DNA from: Linepithema humile
Taxonomy: Eukaryota > Arthropoda > Insecta > Hymenoptera > Formicidae
DNA length: 64,000 nt
Reading direction: 5' to 3'
Assembly: GCF_040581485.1 (NCBI RefSeq)
Contig: NW_027124985.1
Span: 817,962-881,961, forward strand
Shown in pieces: positions 21,212 through 30,171 of the stretch (positions within the stretch are counted from its first letter, which is position 1; every line of letters begins with the position of its first letter). Both the position numbers and the translations under genes were made by a program. The notes below the pieces were generated by a model, which saw nothing but the letters and a program-made list of their open reading frames with translations, ran no database searches and had not been told where the DNA came from.

Positions 21212-23249
21212 ATACTATGTTGAAAACGGAACAAACACCTATGCGTGCAGATGAATTTGTTACAAAACACGTGAACTTCATGAGCGGATGTTTAAAAATA
21301 GCACATACAAAAACTCAAGAAGTTACGGTTAGAAATGCAATAGAAATACAAGAAGATGTTAATGAAGATGATAACCAAATTATTGAACAAAATTACACAA
21401 GAAGCGAAAAACGATGTCCAGCTTGTGAAAATGGGCACGAACCAACTAGTGGACATGCGTGTTACGTATGCAAAAAGTATGTGCATGCTCTGGAAGGATG
21501 TTCCATATCACTTGGAGAAGAAGGATATGGACAGCAGCGAATATGTGTCAGTTGCCAAAAAATTAATAATATTCAAGACATAATTGCAACAAAGGAAATT
21601 GAAGACTGGCGTGGCTTGGCAACAGCGGATGTACAATCCAGAGGAAGATATTTACAAAAGGATAGTATACAAAATGAATTTTTATTAGAAAGCAATATAC
21701 GTAAGATACCAATTATGAGAAATGGTAATAGTATATCTTTAAAACCAGTTCTTATTGGAAAAGAGAAATATTCATTAAAAAATACTTGTGCTTTTGATAG
21801 CATCTTACAATTATTTATTGCTGCTTATTTTGACCAAGAAAGTATTAAAGATCTTATATGTACTAAGATAGATATTAAATTTTTTGCGTTAATAAAGGAT
21901 ATGGTATCTTACGGCATTAAAAAATCATCGTATAGATTTCGTGCGATGATTTTAAAAGAAATATTTCCAAGTAAAATATTGCCGAATAATTGTAATCTTA
22001 TTAATTGTGAAGTACACTGAGAGAAAAATCCGGTTAAAATTGATCGGAAAATCCATTCAAAAAGTAACAAACGGATATTATCGATCCCTTCAATCGGAAA
22101 AAATAACCGATAAAGGCTAAAATAACCGATCAAAAATATCCGATCAGAAAATTCCGATTAGAAAATATCCGATCTAAAATATCCGTTTGTTACTTTTTAA
22201 ACGAATAGTCCGATTATATTATGTCCGATCAATAGATCTAACATCTGATCGGAATTTTCCCCTTAAATATACCAATTAATATTAATATTAATTTGTATCA
22301 CTTCTTTTTCTACTTTGAGTTCTTCAAGAACAGTTCTAACTAGTATTACAATTCATTTCTTTCACTTCTTAATAATTGACACGTAATACACTATTATATA
22401 CAAAATATTGCACACAATATTGCGTCACACTGCCTTCACGCTGCTTCGATGAGACACGAGACAATAGAGTACAGGCTCATGCACGCTGGGCCCATCGGTA
22501 CGACTGTAGCACGACCAATCACAATCGAGTTACCAGTGCGACTTCGAAATGTGTACACATGTATTTCATCGGACTTCTGAACGGATAAATTGTATTTCAT
22601 CGGATATTACACTTTATCGGATAATATTTTAATCGGATATAGTACATTAGATCGGACATTCAGCTTGATCGGAAAAAAAAAAAATATGAATGACATTGCA
22701 CTTGATCGGATAAAAATAAGGTATATTACCTTATTTTTATCCGATCAAGTGCAATGTCCGATCATATTATATATCAATTTAAACGGATAAGTAAATCGCA
22801 GCTCATTATCCGTTTATATTTCATTGGAAATTTTATTTCATCGGATAAAGGCATCCATCATTTCATCAGATAGCCTCAAATCCAATCAAAATCAATCGGA
22901 TAAGATGTTCAAACGGTTTTTCCGATTAGAGTCGCTGGATATTTTTTTCAGTGTAACGATTGGCTTTTTGTGCAGAAAATTGTTTCAAAAGTATCCATCG
23001 CTTCAGGAAGTGTCGAAGTGTACAAAGGGTTGTCCTGAAAGATTGAAAGCATTGCCACTAATTCAAGTTCAATTTACAGCATTATTGGAAAATAATTTAA
23101 ATGAAATTGAAAAGGATATCACAATTCAAAGATTGCGATCTTGTTGTCAATCAGGCTGTGATGGGCTAGAAGATACCACAATTTCAAATATAGGTATTTG
23201 TTGTACACTATGGTTAATATATTTCATAAGAAAATTTCAACTTATATAA
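21212..23249 (+). pseudogene. Transposase-like/Cys-protease-like ORF, C-terminal part, interrupted by a MITE
   Basis: Same protein as the 912-residue ORF of the right arm, but starting only at its position MLKTEQTPMRADEF because 4.4 kb is deleted. It retains the Cys-rich knuckle (CPACENGHEPTSGHACYVCK) and the NTCAFDSILQLF motif. At 22014 the MITE 22015-22953 inserts a stop; the frame resumes at 22956 as TIGFLCRKLFQKYPSL and CCQSGCDGLEDTTISN. A GT after ISNI (about 23190) may be a splice donor, so the remainder would have been downstream, where the gap now lies. Confidence 0.75.
22015..22953. mobile_element. 939-bp MITE rich in GATCGGA, TA target duplication
   Basis: Ends CACTGAGAGAAAAATCC and (reverse) CACTGAAAAAAATATCC lie between TA (22013-22014, 22954-22955). 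Removing it rejoins the interrupted reading frame exactly. The interior is packed with short copies of ATCGGA/TCCGAT and at least two local inverted repeats (around 22060-22200 and 22690-22765). No coding potential; the open frames are incidental. Present in both arms. Confidence 0.88.
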
Positions 23250-23303
23250 TAGTGTGAAATTTAATTCATATAATAGTATTTTAGAAACAGATAATAGATT
23301 TTA

Positions 23304-23803
23304 NNNNNNNNNNNNNNNNNNNNNNNNNNNNNNNNNNNNNNNNNNNNNNNNNNNNNNNNNNNNNNNNNNNNNNNNNNNNNNNNNNNNNNNNNNNNNNNNN
23401 NNNNNNNNNNNNNNNNNNNNNNNNNNNNNNNNNNNNNNNNNNNNNNNNNNNNNNNNNNNNNNNNNNNNNNNNNNNNNNNNNNNNNNNNNNNNNNNNNNNN
23501 NNNNNNNNNNNNNNNNNNNNNNNNNNNNNNNNNNNNNNNNNNNNNNNNNNNNNNNNNNNNNNNNNNNNNNNNNNNNNNNNNNNNNNNNNNNNNNNNNNNN
23601 NNNNNNNNNNNNNNNNNNNNNNNNNNNNNNNNNNNNNNNNNNNNNNNNNNNNNNNNNNNNNNNNNNNNNNNNNNNNNNNNNNNNNNNNNNNNNNNNNNNN
23701 NNNNNNNNNNNNNNNNNNNNNNNNNNNNNNNNNNNNNNNNNNNNNNNNNNNNNNNNNNNNNNNNNNNNNNNNNNNNNNNNNNNNNNNNNNNNNNNNNNNN
23801 NNN
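23304..23803. other. Assembly gap (500 N) between left arm and axial Gypsy
   Basis: Exactly 500 N. The left arm ends two or three bases short of the Gypsy insertion point inferred from the right arm, and one T precedes the LTR on the other side. Confidence 0.99.
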
Positions 23804-23805
23804 TT

Positions 23806-24354
23806 GTAACGATGCAGCCCGCTGCATCGTTACGGCTACGGACCGTACATCGTCCGTAGCCCACCAAGGGCGCATCGCGCGCCGATAAATTTCGCATCAA
23901 AAACAGCGGCGGTCAACCGCCGAAAATCCCCCACACCCGACCGTTCCGAAATTCCGTATTGTGGGGGACTCGCCGCCGAAACCGCCGATGCTTGCCGATT
24001 CGAAATCATTCGGCCGCCAGCCGGGTATAAAAGAGGCCCGGCTGAACGTCTTCTCACCAGACTCCGTTCGCTGATCGACAGCGAACAAACCTGCTACGAG
24101 TGTCCTCGTAGTCCCGACCGAGCATACTCGGACTCTATGCCTTTACCAGCACACGAGAATCCTCGTGTATCGCCGAGCGTCCTCGGTAATCTTTGCTCCC
24201 GCATACGAATATCTTCGTATACCCGCCAAGCGTACTTGGTTCCTCTAGGCCACCGAACTCTGTATTGCGGACATTTCCGCATACCTAGCCAGGTCGCTAT
24301 TCTAAATTCCGTCTTCGTACGAGCATCCTCGTACTCCCGCCGAACGTAATCGGC
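23806..24354 (+). promoter_or_regulatory. Chain of perfect short hairpins at the start of the LTR
   Basis: Successive inverted repeats: 23806-23833 (12-bp stem GTAACGATGCAG), 23834-23861 (10-bp stem), 23907-23922 (7 bp), 23928-23967 (8 bp, CCCCCACA), 24018-24044 (8 bp, TATA in loop), 24066-24086 (8 bp), 24094-24111 (7), 24118-24131 (5), 24151-24168 (7), 24173-24186 (5), 24203-24220 (7), 24226-24239 (5), 24266-24281 (6), 24317-24334 (7), 24339-24354 (5). From 24094 to 24334 every loop is four bases, long and short stems mostly alternate, and stems differ by paired changes (CGAG/CTCG, CGAA/TTCG, CAAG/CTTG). This pattern suggests a selected RNA or cruciform structure. Function unknown. Repeated in the 3' LTR. 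Confidence 0.85.
24018..24044 (+). promoter_or_regulatory. TATA box in the loop of a perfect hairpin
   Basis: TATAAAAGAGG (24026-24036) lies between CAGCCGGG and CCCGGCTG. A start about 30 bp downstream falls near TTCTCACCAG (24051-24060). Probable LTR promoter. Confidence 0.75.
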
Positions 24355-24594
24355 AGCCTAAGTCCGCACACCGCGTTTATTCGCCGGGATTTCATAACGA
24401 TAATCCGTCCGGCAAGCAACACCGCGTCGACCAATCCGCGCCGCCGAATAGTCCGCATCGATCTACGATCGAACAGACTCGCGATACTACGAACGCACTC
24501 ACCGACGAGCGCTCCGTCTCGTACCAACCGTTGCGACACGATCGCCCGCGCTTGCGCTCTCGCCGACCGCACCAGGACGCCTCACGTCACACTA

Positions 24595-24920
24595 AATAAT
24601 TATTCCACCGTCGCCTCAAATAATTATTTCTTTATTACGATACTTCGCATTGATTTTCACGTATACTTCGCATTTATTTTACGCCGCCTTAAATAATTAT
24701 TTCGCCACCGCTCGAATAATTATTTCATTTTGCCGATATCTTGCATGTATTTTCACGTGCTTTCGCTTTTATTTTTGCGCCGCTTTAAAATAATTATTTC
24801 ACCATTGCTTAAATAATTATTTCGCCTTTGCCGATATCTTGCATTTATTTTCACGTTGTTTTTACTTATATTCTGCGCCGCTTTAAAAATAATTATTCCA
24901 CCGTTGCTCAAATAATTATT
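24595..24920 (+). repeat. Four ~97-bp tandem units with paired AATAATTATT
   Basis: The self-complementary 10-mer AATAATTATT occurs at 24595, 24619, 24692, 24715, 24789, 24812, 24888 and 24911: pairs 23-24 bp apart, repeated every 97-99 bp. Between them are ATTTTCACGT and CGCATTTATTTT-type segments. ATTA-core sites of this kind are bound by homeodomain proteins (family knowledge). The array is downstream of the inferred transcription start, so it could act as DNA or as RNA. Confidence 0.85.
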
Positions 24921-25253
24921 TTACCAGTAACGAAACTCCGCATTTATCTTTACGCCACTCTGTATTCATTTCACGCCACTTTAACAGAACTATTTCGCTG
25001 TCACTTGTTAATTACTTCACCGATATTTGGCTAATTTATATACTATTTCAAATTCATCTTACGCACGCTTCGCATGTATGCACGAGCATTGTAGCAGATC
25101 ATTCGAGGCAAATCGTATCAACATCTTTCTCAATAAACACTGTTTCATTATTTTTCTGATAAACGAGTATTTGGTTTATTTGACATACCCCCAACCGACC
25201 GAACCTGGATTCCGGCGAGCTAATCCGCGTCCGCCGAAGCTCACACGGTTTCA

Positions 25254-25271
25254 TGGCGCCCGAACAGGGAC
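25254..25271 (+). promoter_or_regulatory. Primer-binding site, lysine tRNA type
   Basis: TGGCGCCCGAACAGGGAC starts immediately after the LTR and is complementary to the 3' end of tRNA-Lys(UUU), a primer also used by other retroelements. It primes minus-strand DNA synthesis. Confidence 0.9.
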
Positions 25272-25306
25272 TCGATAAAGGGGTACGTCAAAAAGATCTG
25301 CTTACA

Positions 25307-26344
25307 ATGACTTCGTGGATACAACGATTACCGCGTTCCGAAGTGGCGCGATTATTACAGAGCCGCGAGCTCGAATGCGACGGCAACTTGGACGATCTCC
25401 GCCGACGGTTACGTGAATACGTTCGCGCACATCCGGGGGATATCATCCCTCCGACCGATGAGCCAGCAGAAACTGAGGTCCGCGCGACTCTGAACGTTCC
25501 GCTATTGCGACTTCCGGGTAACTCGGGCCGCGCAAGTCCGAGCGACGACGACGACCGGGCCAGCTATTACTCGGCACCGAACCCCCCGACCCCCATTGCC
25601 AGCCCGTTCGATCCTGCGAAAGCAATGGATCAAATCCGGAAATGGGGGTGCCATTTCAATGGCAAAGAACCAATCGCCTTTCTCGAGCGAATTGAGGAGC
25701 TCCGAAGAATCTACCGATACTCCGGAGACCACCTCCTCCTCGGCCTACCCGAGATCCTAAAAGGCGAACCACTATTGTGGTACCGGAACCGACGCCACGC
25801 GTGGGCAACATGGGCCGATTTTGTGGCCGAATTTCGCGGCCACTATCTTCCGCGACGCTACCAGGCCCGCCTTCGTAAGGAAGCCACGAACCGCCGCCAG
25901 CTACCCGACGAAGATTTCGCGAAATTCTCGACCGCCGTACTCACCCTCGCGCGCCGCGCAGGGGGGTATTCCGAAGCAGAGACGCTCGATCTCTTAATTG
26001 AAAATATGGATCCAGAATACCGTTTATATATTCGTCCACACGACGCGATCAATTTCGACGAGTTATCCGATCGAGCCGCGGAATACGAGGAGCTCATCGC
26101 GCAACGCCGGCAGCGCGACCGGAAGCCCGCCGAAGCCCGGAGCATGGCTACCACCGAGTATAAGCGAGAGGAATGTTGCTGGCGTTGCAAGCAACGGGGC
26201 CATACTCGGCTCAATTGCAAGCAGCCGCCTCGCAAGTTCTGCTCGCAGTGCGGGAAGGACGGCGTATACTCTCGCGATTGTCATCCGCCGGCGGGAAACG
26301 CCACGCGGGCCGGGGCGACGGCGGCCGCCGACCGGCCCTACTAG
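25307..26344 (+). CDS. Gypsy gag (capsid/nucleocapsid)
   Basis: The frame is open from 25253, but that first ATG overlaps the LTR/primer site, so I choose ATG 25307 (MTSWIQRLPRSEVARLL). It has an N-terminal SAP-like segment, a central retrotransposon-gag capsid fold (FLERIEELRRIYRY, LLWYRNRRHAWATWADF, FRGHYLPRRYQ), and two C-terminal knuckles. The first, CWRCKQRGHTRLNC, is a canonical CCHC. The second, CSQCGKDGVYSRDC, has Val at the His position and probably does not bind zinc normally. It assembles particles around the element RNA. It overlaps pol by 172 bp. Confidence 0.92.
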   Translation: MTSWIQRLPRSEVARLLQSRELECDGNLDDLRRRLREYVRAHPGDIIPPTDEPAETEVRATLNVPLLRLPGNSGRASPSDDDDRASYYSAPNPPTPIASPFDPAKAMDQIRKWGCHFNGKEPIAFLERIEELRRIYRYSGDHLLLGLPEILKGEPLLWYRNRRHAWATWADFVAEFRGHYLPRRYQARLRKEATNRRQLPDEDFAKFSTAVLTLARRAGGYSEAETLDLLIENMDPEYRLYIRPHDAINFDELSDRAAEYEELIAQRRQRDRKPAEARSMATTEYKREECCWRCKQRGHTRLNCKQPPRKFCSQCGKDGVYSRDCHPPAGNATRAGATAAADRPY

Positions 26345-29300
26345 AAATTATCTTTCGGCCGCGTCCACACGTTGAAATCACGTGCTGCGGAAAGATAATT
26401 ACCGCCCTTCTCGACTCGGGCTCCGACCGGTCTTTTATTAACCGAACAATCGCCGAATACGTTTTAGGAAAGGGCTATCGCCCTCGCGCCATACGCGAAC
26501 ACGTCACGGTAGCTGACGGCGGATCCGCTCCAATCACCGAGAGCTTTCGACTCACGATCCAGATGGAAGGAGAGAGCTTCTCTCACGACTTCCAAGTACT
26601 TCCGGCGTTGGGGACCGAGATGTTGATAGGGGTAGATCTGTGGGCCTATCTGGGGATAACGCTACCGCCACCGCCATTGCCAAAACTCGCGCTCTCCGGT
26701 AACATCGGCGCGATATCCGACGGCCTGACACCGCGCACCGGGGAAGAAACGCAACAATTACGCGACTTCCTAGAGCGGGAACTCGCGCTATTTCAGGGCA
26801 TCACCGGGCCTACCGACCGAATCGAACATCACCTGCGATTAACGGACACCCGACCGATTAAACAGAGGTACCGCCCCCGTAACCCGGCCATGCAAAGTAT
26901 CATCGACGAGGCGGTTGATGAAATGGAGCGAGAGGGGGTAATCGAACCATCACAGAGCGCGTGGAGCTCGCCTGTGGTGATAGTAAAAAAAAAGGACGGC
27001 AAACCCCGGTTTTGCATAGACTTTAGAAAAGTCAACGCCGTAACCGAACGCGACGCCTACCCCCTCCCGCACATAACAGCCACATTGGATAAATTACGGG
27101 GAGCAAAGTACCTATCCACGCTCGACTTAAAAAGCGGGTATTGGCAAGTGCCATTAACCGTCGAGAGCCGACCTATTACCGCGTTCACCATTCCGGGGAG
27201 AGGGCTAATGCAATTCCGCGTCATGCCCTTCGGGCTGCATTCCGCGCCCGCTACCTTCCAGCGCCTCCTCGATACCGTGCTAGGCCCCGCGTTGGAACCG
27301 AATGTGTTCGTATATCTAGACGATGTAATAATCGTCAGTGCCACTTTCTCCGAACACTTACGACACTTAGCCGAAGTGTTTCGGCGACTCAGAGAGGCCA
27401 AATTACGCCTCAACCCAGAAAAGTGCCACTTCTGCCGAAGCGAGCTAGCCTACCTCGGCCATATAATAACACGGGACGGCATCCACACCGACCCCGCTAA
27501 AATAAGCGCGGTCGCTCAATGGCCCGCTCCTACTACCATCCGGAAGGTCCGCCAATTTCTCGGCATGGCGTCATGGTACCGCCGTTTTGTGGAAAACTTT
27601 TCCACCCTCTCCGCGCCGCTCACGCGGCTAACCCGTAAAAACGCGCGCTGGCAATGGGGGTCGGAGGAGGAAAACGCCTTCAACGCCCTCAAGAGGGCAT
27701 TAATAACAGCGCCCGTACTCGCCTGTCCCGACTTCCGGTTACCGTTTAGCTTACAAACCGACGCAAGCAACTACGGCCTCGGCGCCGTTTTGACACAAAA
27801 CTTCGCCGAGGGCGAACGCGTAATCGCGTACGCAAGCCGCACACTAAACGCCGCCGAGAAAAACTATAGTGCTACCGAACTAGAATGCCTCGCGGTCGTC
27901 TGGGGAATCCGCCGTATGAGAGACTACCTAGAGGGGTACTCTTTCACGGTGATCACGGACCATCAGTCACTGCGTTGGCTCAAAAACCTCGAAACCCCCA
28001 CCGGCCGATTGGGGCGCTGGCTCTTCGAGCTCCAGCAATATCATTTCGATATCCAGTACCGTCGCGGAGCGTTGAATAAAGTTGCCGACGCGCTCTCTCG
28101 CGAACCCGAGGTCTGCGCCGTTCAGCCAGCCGCCTGCGCCTGGTACCGCGGGTTAATTAAAAAAATAAAGAGAGAACCGAAGAGTTACCCCGACTACGCC
28201 ATACGCGGGGGTAAACTCTACCGTCATATACGCCACGACTTAGAATTCCGTGACCATACGGAAGACGAACAGTGGAAGCGCTGTCTCCCTCGCTCCGAGC
28301 GAGAGAGAACGATCCAGCGGTTCCACGACGAACCGACCGCCGGGCATTTAGGCGTCTCAAAAACGATCCACCGCGTCACCCGCCGTTATTACTGGCCCGG
28401 CATGTTCCGAGACATCGCTCGCTACGTCCGGAGCTGTGAAAAATGTCTCGCGTACAAGCCCTATCAGGGCAAGCCCGCCGGCCGCGCCCATGCGCACAAT
28501 GTAACAGCCCCATGGCAACAGGTCACGATTGACCTGGTGGGGCCTCTGCCGCGATCTGCAAACGGGCATTCGTGGCTCTTCGTGCTACAGGACCGATTTA
28601 CAAAATGGGTCGAACTACAACCCTTGCGCCGAGCCACCGGGGAAACGATCAGTAAAACCGTTGCCGAACGCATAATATATCGGCACGGCTGTCCCGAGAT
28701 GATCATATCCGACAACGGGAAACAGTTTGTATCGCGCCAATTCACCGGCCTGTTAAAATCGTTCGGCATAACGCATCGCACAACGCCAGTATACACGCCG
28801 CAGTGCAACCCCGTGGAGCGGACCAATCGGACGGTCAAAACTATGATCGCGCAGTTTGTCGAACGCGATCATCGCCTGTGGGACCGCCACATTCTCGCGC
28901 TACAATATGCGTACAATAGCGCGGCGCACGACGCCACCGGATTTACGCCCGCCTTCGCAAATTACGGGCGCGAGTTAGCACCGCCGAATCCGGAAGACCG
29001 AACGCACCCGAACGCGCCAACTCCGACTACCACCTGGCGGCGCCATCTAGACGAGGCCCGGGAGCTAATGACAGGAAACCTCGCACGAGCCTTCCAACGG
29101 CAGGAACCGTATTATAATCTGCGGCATCGCGATTGGCGGCCCAAAATCGGCGAGACAGTTTGGCGCCGCGAGCACCCCCTGTCGAACAAGGCCGCCGGCG
29201 TAAACGCCAAACTCGCGCCGAAGTACACCGGCCCCTACAAAGTAGGCCGGATCATCACCCCCGTCATATATGATTTGCGTGATAAGAGGGGGCGATGGCT

Positions 29301-30171
29301 AAGGCGCATCCACGCGCAAGACTTAAAACCGGGAAACGGGGATGAGACCCCCCCAGTTAAAGATAAAGTCCGCAATTCCGGGGAATCGGACTATATAAAG
29401 GCCGATTCCAGGAAGCCAGATCACTTGTTCAAGATGAGCACAAAGAACATCTTGAGCGCAATCGAGGCCCTCTTGACCGAGGAGCCTCGACAGGCCGCGA
29501 TGACGTCGCAGCCGTTCCGCACCGTCCCCCGAGTGGGGACGTTAATACAGCGTTCCGACGCTGAAAATCGCCGAAAGGCGATATTTTTGGCGACACCACC
29601 ACCACCGGTGCCGCGACGAAGAAAGCAGAAGTCTCCGGGCGACGTGTGCAATGCCACGCACACGCCGCTACCGGAGCGAAGATCCGCGGCCACCGCGCCG
29701 ACCACCGCACGGACCAAGCCGACCAGGGCCGTAAGGATACGACCCTGGAGCGGCCCAATGCCGACGACTTCGGTCATTGGACCTCGGCCGCCAATGGCCG
29801 TTCAGACGGTCGTTGGAACTCGGCCGCCAACGGCCCTTGCCGCACCCGCAGCCGCCGCATCCCGGCCAACACCAGCCGCCGCAACACCGACGCCAGCCGC
29901 CGCCGTCGTATGGCCACCACCGGCCTCCGCTGCACCACCGCCGCCGCCGCCGAGATGGGATCCGGCGTCTCCACCACCCATCATGGTGGAGTACGCCCCA
30001 CGAGCGTTCGCGGCAATACCGTACTTCTCGGTAATGAAGTCGAGACGGTATAAGCTCCGGACCACCGACGGCAGGAGATACAAGCTCCTGTTCTCCAGGG
30101 AGGGGCGACTCCTCGCCAGCCGTCAGCTGCCTCCGCAGGCTTCCGGCTCCCCAAGAAGGGGGGTGATGTAA
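26173..30171 (+). CDS. Gypsy pol polyprotein: protease, RT, RNase H, integrase, Pro/Ala-rich tail
   Basis: Open for 1332 codons in the -1 frame relative to gag, implying -1 frameshift expression as Gag-Pol; the ATG at 26173 is therefore probably not used. Protease LLDSGSDRSF lies near residue 79. RT has LSTLDLKSGYWQVPL and the catalytic FVYLDD near 380. RNase H begins LQTDASNYG near 527. The integrase zinc domain (H...H...CEKC) is followed by the DDE residues in TIDLVGPLP (785), SDNG (845) and NPVERTNR (881). About 270 residues after the integrase are Pro/Ala/Thr-rich and match no domain I know; they extend to the polypurine tract. No disabling mutation is visible. Confidence 0.94.
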   Translation: MLLALQATGPYSAQLQAAASQVLLAVREGRRILSRLSSAGGKRHAGRGDGGRRPALLEIIFRPRPHVEITCCGKIITALLDSGSDRSFINRTIAEYVLGKGYRPRAIREHVTVADGGSAPITESFRLTIQMEGESFSHDFQVLPALGTEMLIGVDLWAYLGITLPPPPLPKLALSGNIGAISDGLTPRTGEETQQLRDFLERELALFQGITGPTDRIEHHLRLTDTRPIKQRYRPRNPAMQSIIDEAVDEMEREGVIEPSQSAWSSPVVIVKKKDGKPRFCIDFRKVNAVTERDAYPLPHITATLDKLRGAKYLSTLDLKSGYWQVPLTVESRPITAFTIPGRGLMQFRVMPFGLHSAPATFQRLLDTVLGPALEPNVFVYLDDVIIVSATFSEHLRHLAEVFRRLREAKLRLNPEKCHFCRSELAYLGHIITRDGIHTDPAKISAVAQWPAPTTIRKVRQFLGMASWYRRFVENFSTLSAPLTRLTRKNARWQWGSEEENAFNALKRALITAPVLACPDFRLPFSLQTDASNYGLGAVLTQNFAEGERVIAYASRTLNAAEKNYSATELECLAVVWGIRRMRDYLEGYSFTVITDHQSLRWLKNLETPTGRLGRWLFELQQYHFDIQYRRGALNKVADALSREPEVCAVQPAACAWYRGLIKKIKREPKSYPDYAIRGGKLYRHIRHDLEFRDHTEDEQWKRCLPRSERERTIQRFHDEPTAGHLGVSKTIHRVTRRYYWPGMFRDIARYVRSCEKCLAYKPYQGKPAGRAHAHNVTAPWQQVTIDLVGPLPRSANGHSWLFVLQDRFTKWVELQPLRRATGETISKTVAERIIYRHGCPEMIISDNGKQFVSRQFTGLLKSFGITHRTTPVYTPQCNPVERTNRTVKTMIAQFVERDHRLWDRHILALQYAYNSAAHDATGFTPAFANYGRELAPPNPEDRTHPNAPTPTTTWRRHLDEARELMTGNLARAFQRQEPYYNLRHRDWRPKIGETVWRREHPLSNKAAGVNAKLAPKYTGPYKVGRIITPVIYDLRDKRGRWLRRIHAQDLKPGNGDETPPVKDKVRNSGESDYIKADSRKPDHLFKMSTKNILSAIEALLTEEPRQAAMTSQPFRTVPRVGTLIQRSDAENRRKAIFLATPPPPVPRRRKQKSPGDVCNATHTPLPERRSAATAPTTARTKPTRAVRIRPWSGPMPTTSVIGPRPPMAVQTVVGTRPPTALAAPAAAASRPTPAAATPTPAAAVVWPPPASAAPPPPPPRWDPASPPPIMVEYAPRAFAAIPYFSVMKSRRYKLRTTDGRRYKLLFSREGRLLASRQLPPQASGSPRRGVM
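30150..30166 (+). promoter_or_regulatory. Polypurine tract
   Basis: AAGAAGGGGGGTGA sits directly before the 3' LTR, the usual plus-strand priming site. It overlaps the last codons of pol. Confidence 0.8.

Larger units (their letters stand above)
2442..23303 (+). repeat. Left arm of giant inverted repeat
   Basis: The whole contig is found reverse-complemented in 31616-64000. Paired landmarks include BEL gag (15116-15631 with 48912-49427), Harbinger transposase (9230-9961 with 53598-54329), RNase H (19871-21118 with 38224-39471) and DIRS-like remnants (6506-6745 with 61678-61917). Base differences are rare (for example F/L in the transposase-like ORF near 21945). Arm-specific differences are a Tc1-like insertion, a solo LTR and a 4.4 kb deletion here, and several insertions in the other arm. 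Confidence 0.95.
23805..25253 (+). repeat. Axial Gypsy 5' LTR
   Basis: Starts TGTAACGATG and ends GGTTTCA, directly before the primer site. U3 is short (TATA at 24026). R plus U5 is long, with an AATAAA at 25132-25137. It contains the hairpin chain and the AATAATTATT array described separately. Copy of 30167-31615. Confidence 0.95.

Noticed and set aside
24094..24354. CRISPR-like regularly spaced repeats
   Set aside because: The units are hairpins of varying sequence in a eukaryotic LTR with no constant repeat or spacers.
25254..25271. Lentivirus-like primer site suggesting an integrated lentivirus
   Set aside because: Gag and pol are clearly Gypsy-type, there is no envelope or accessory gene, and lysine tRNA priming occurs in several retroelement groups.
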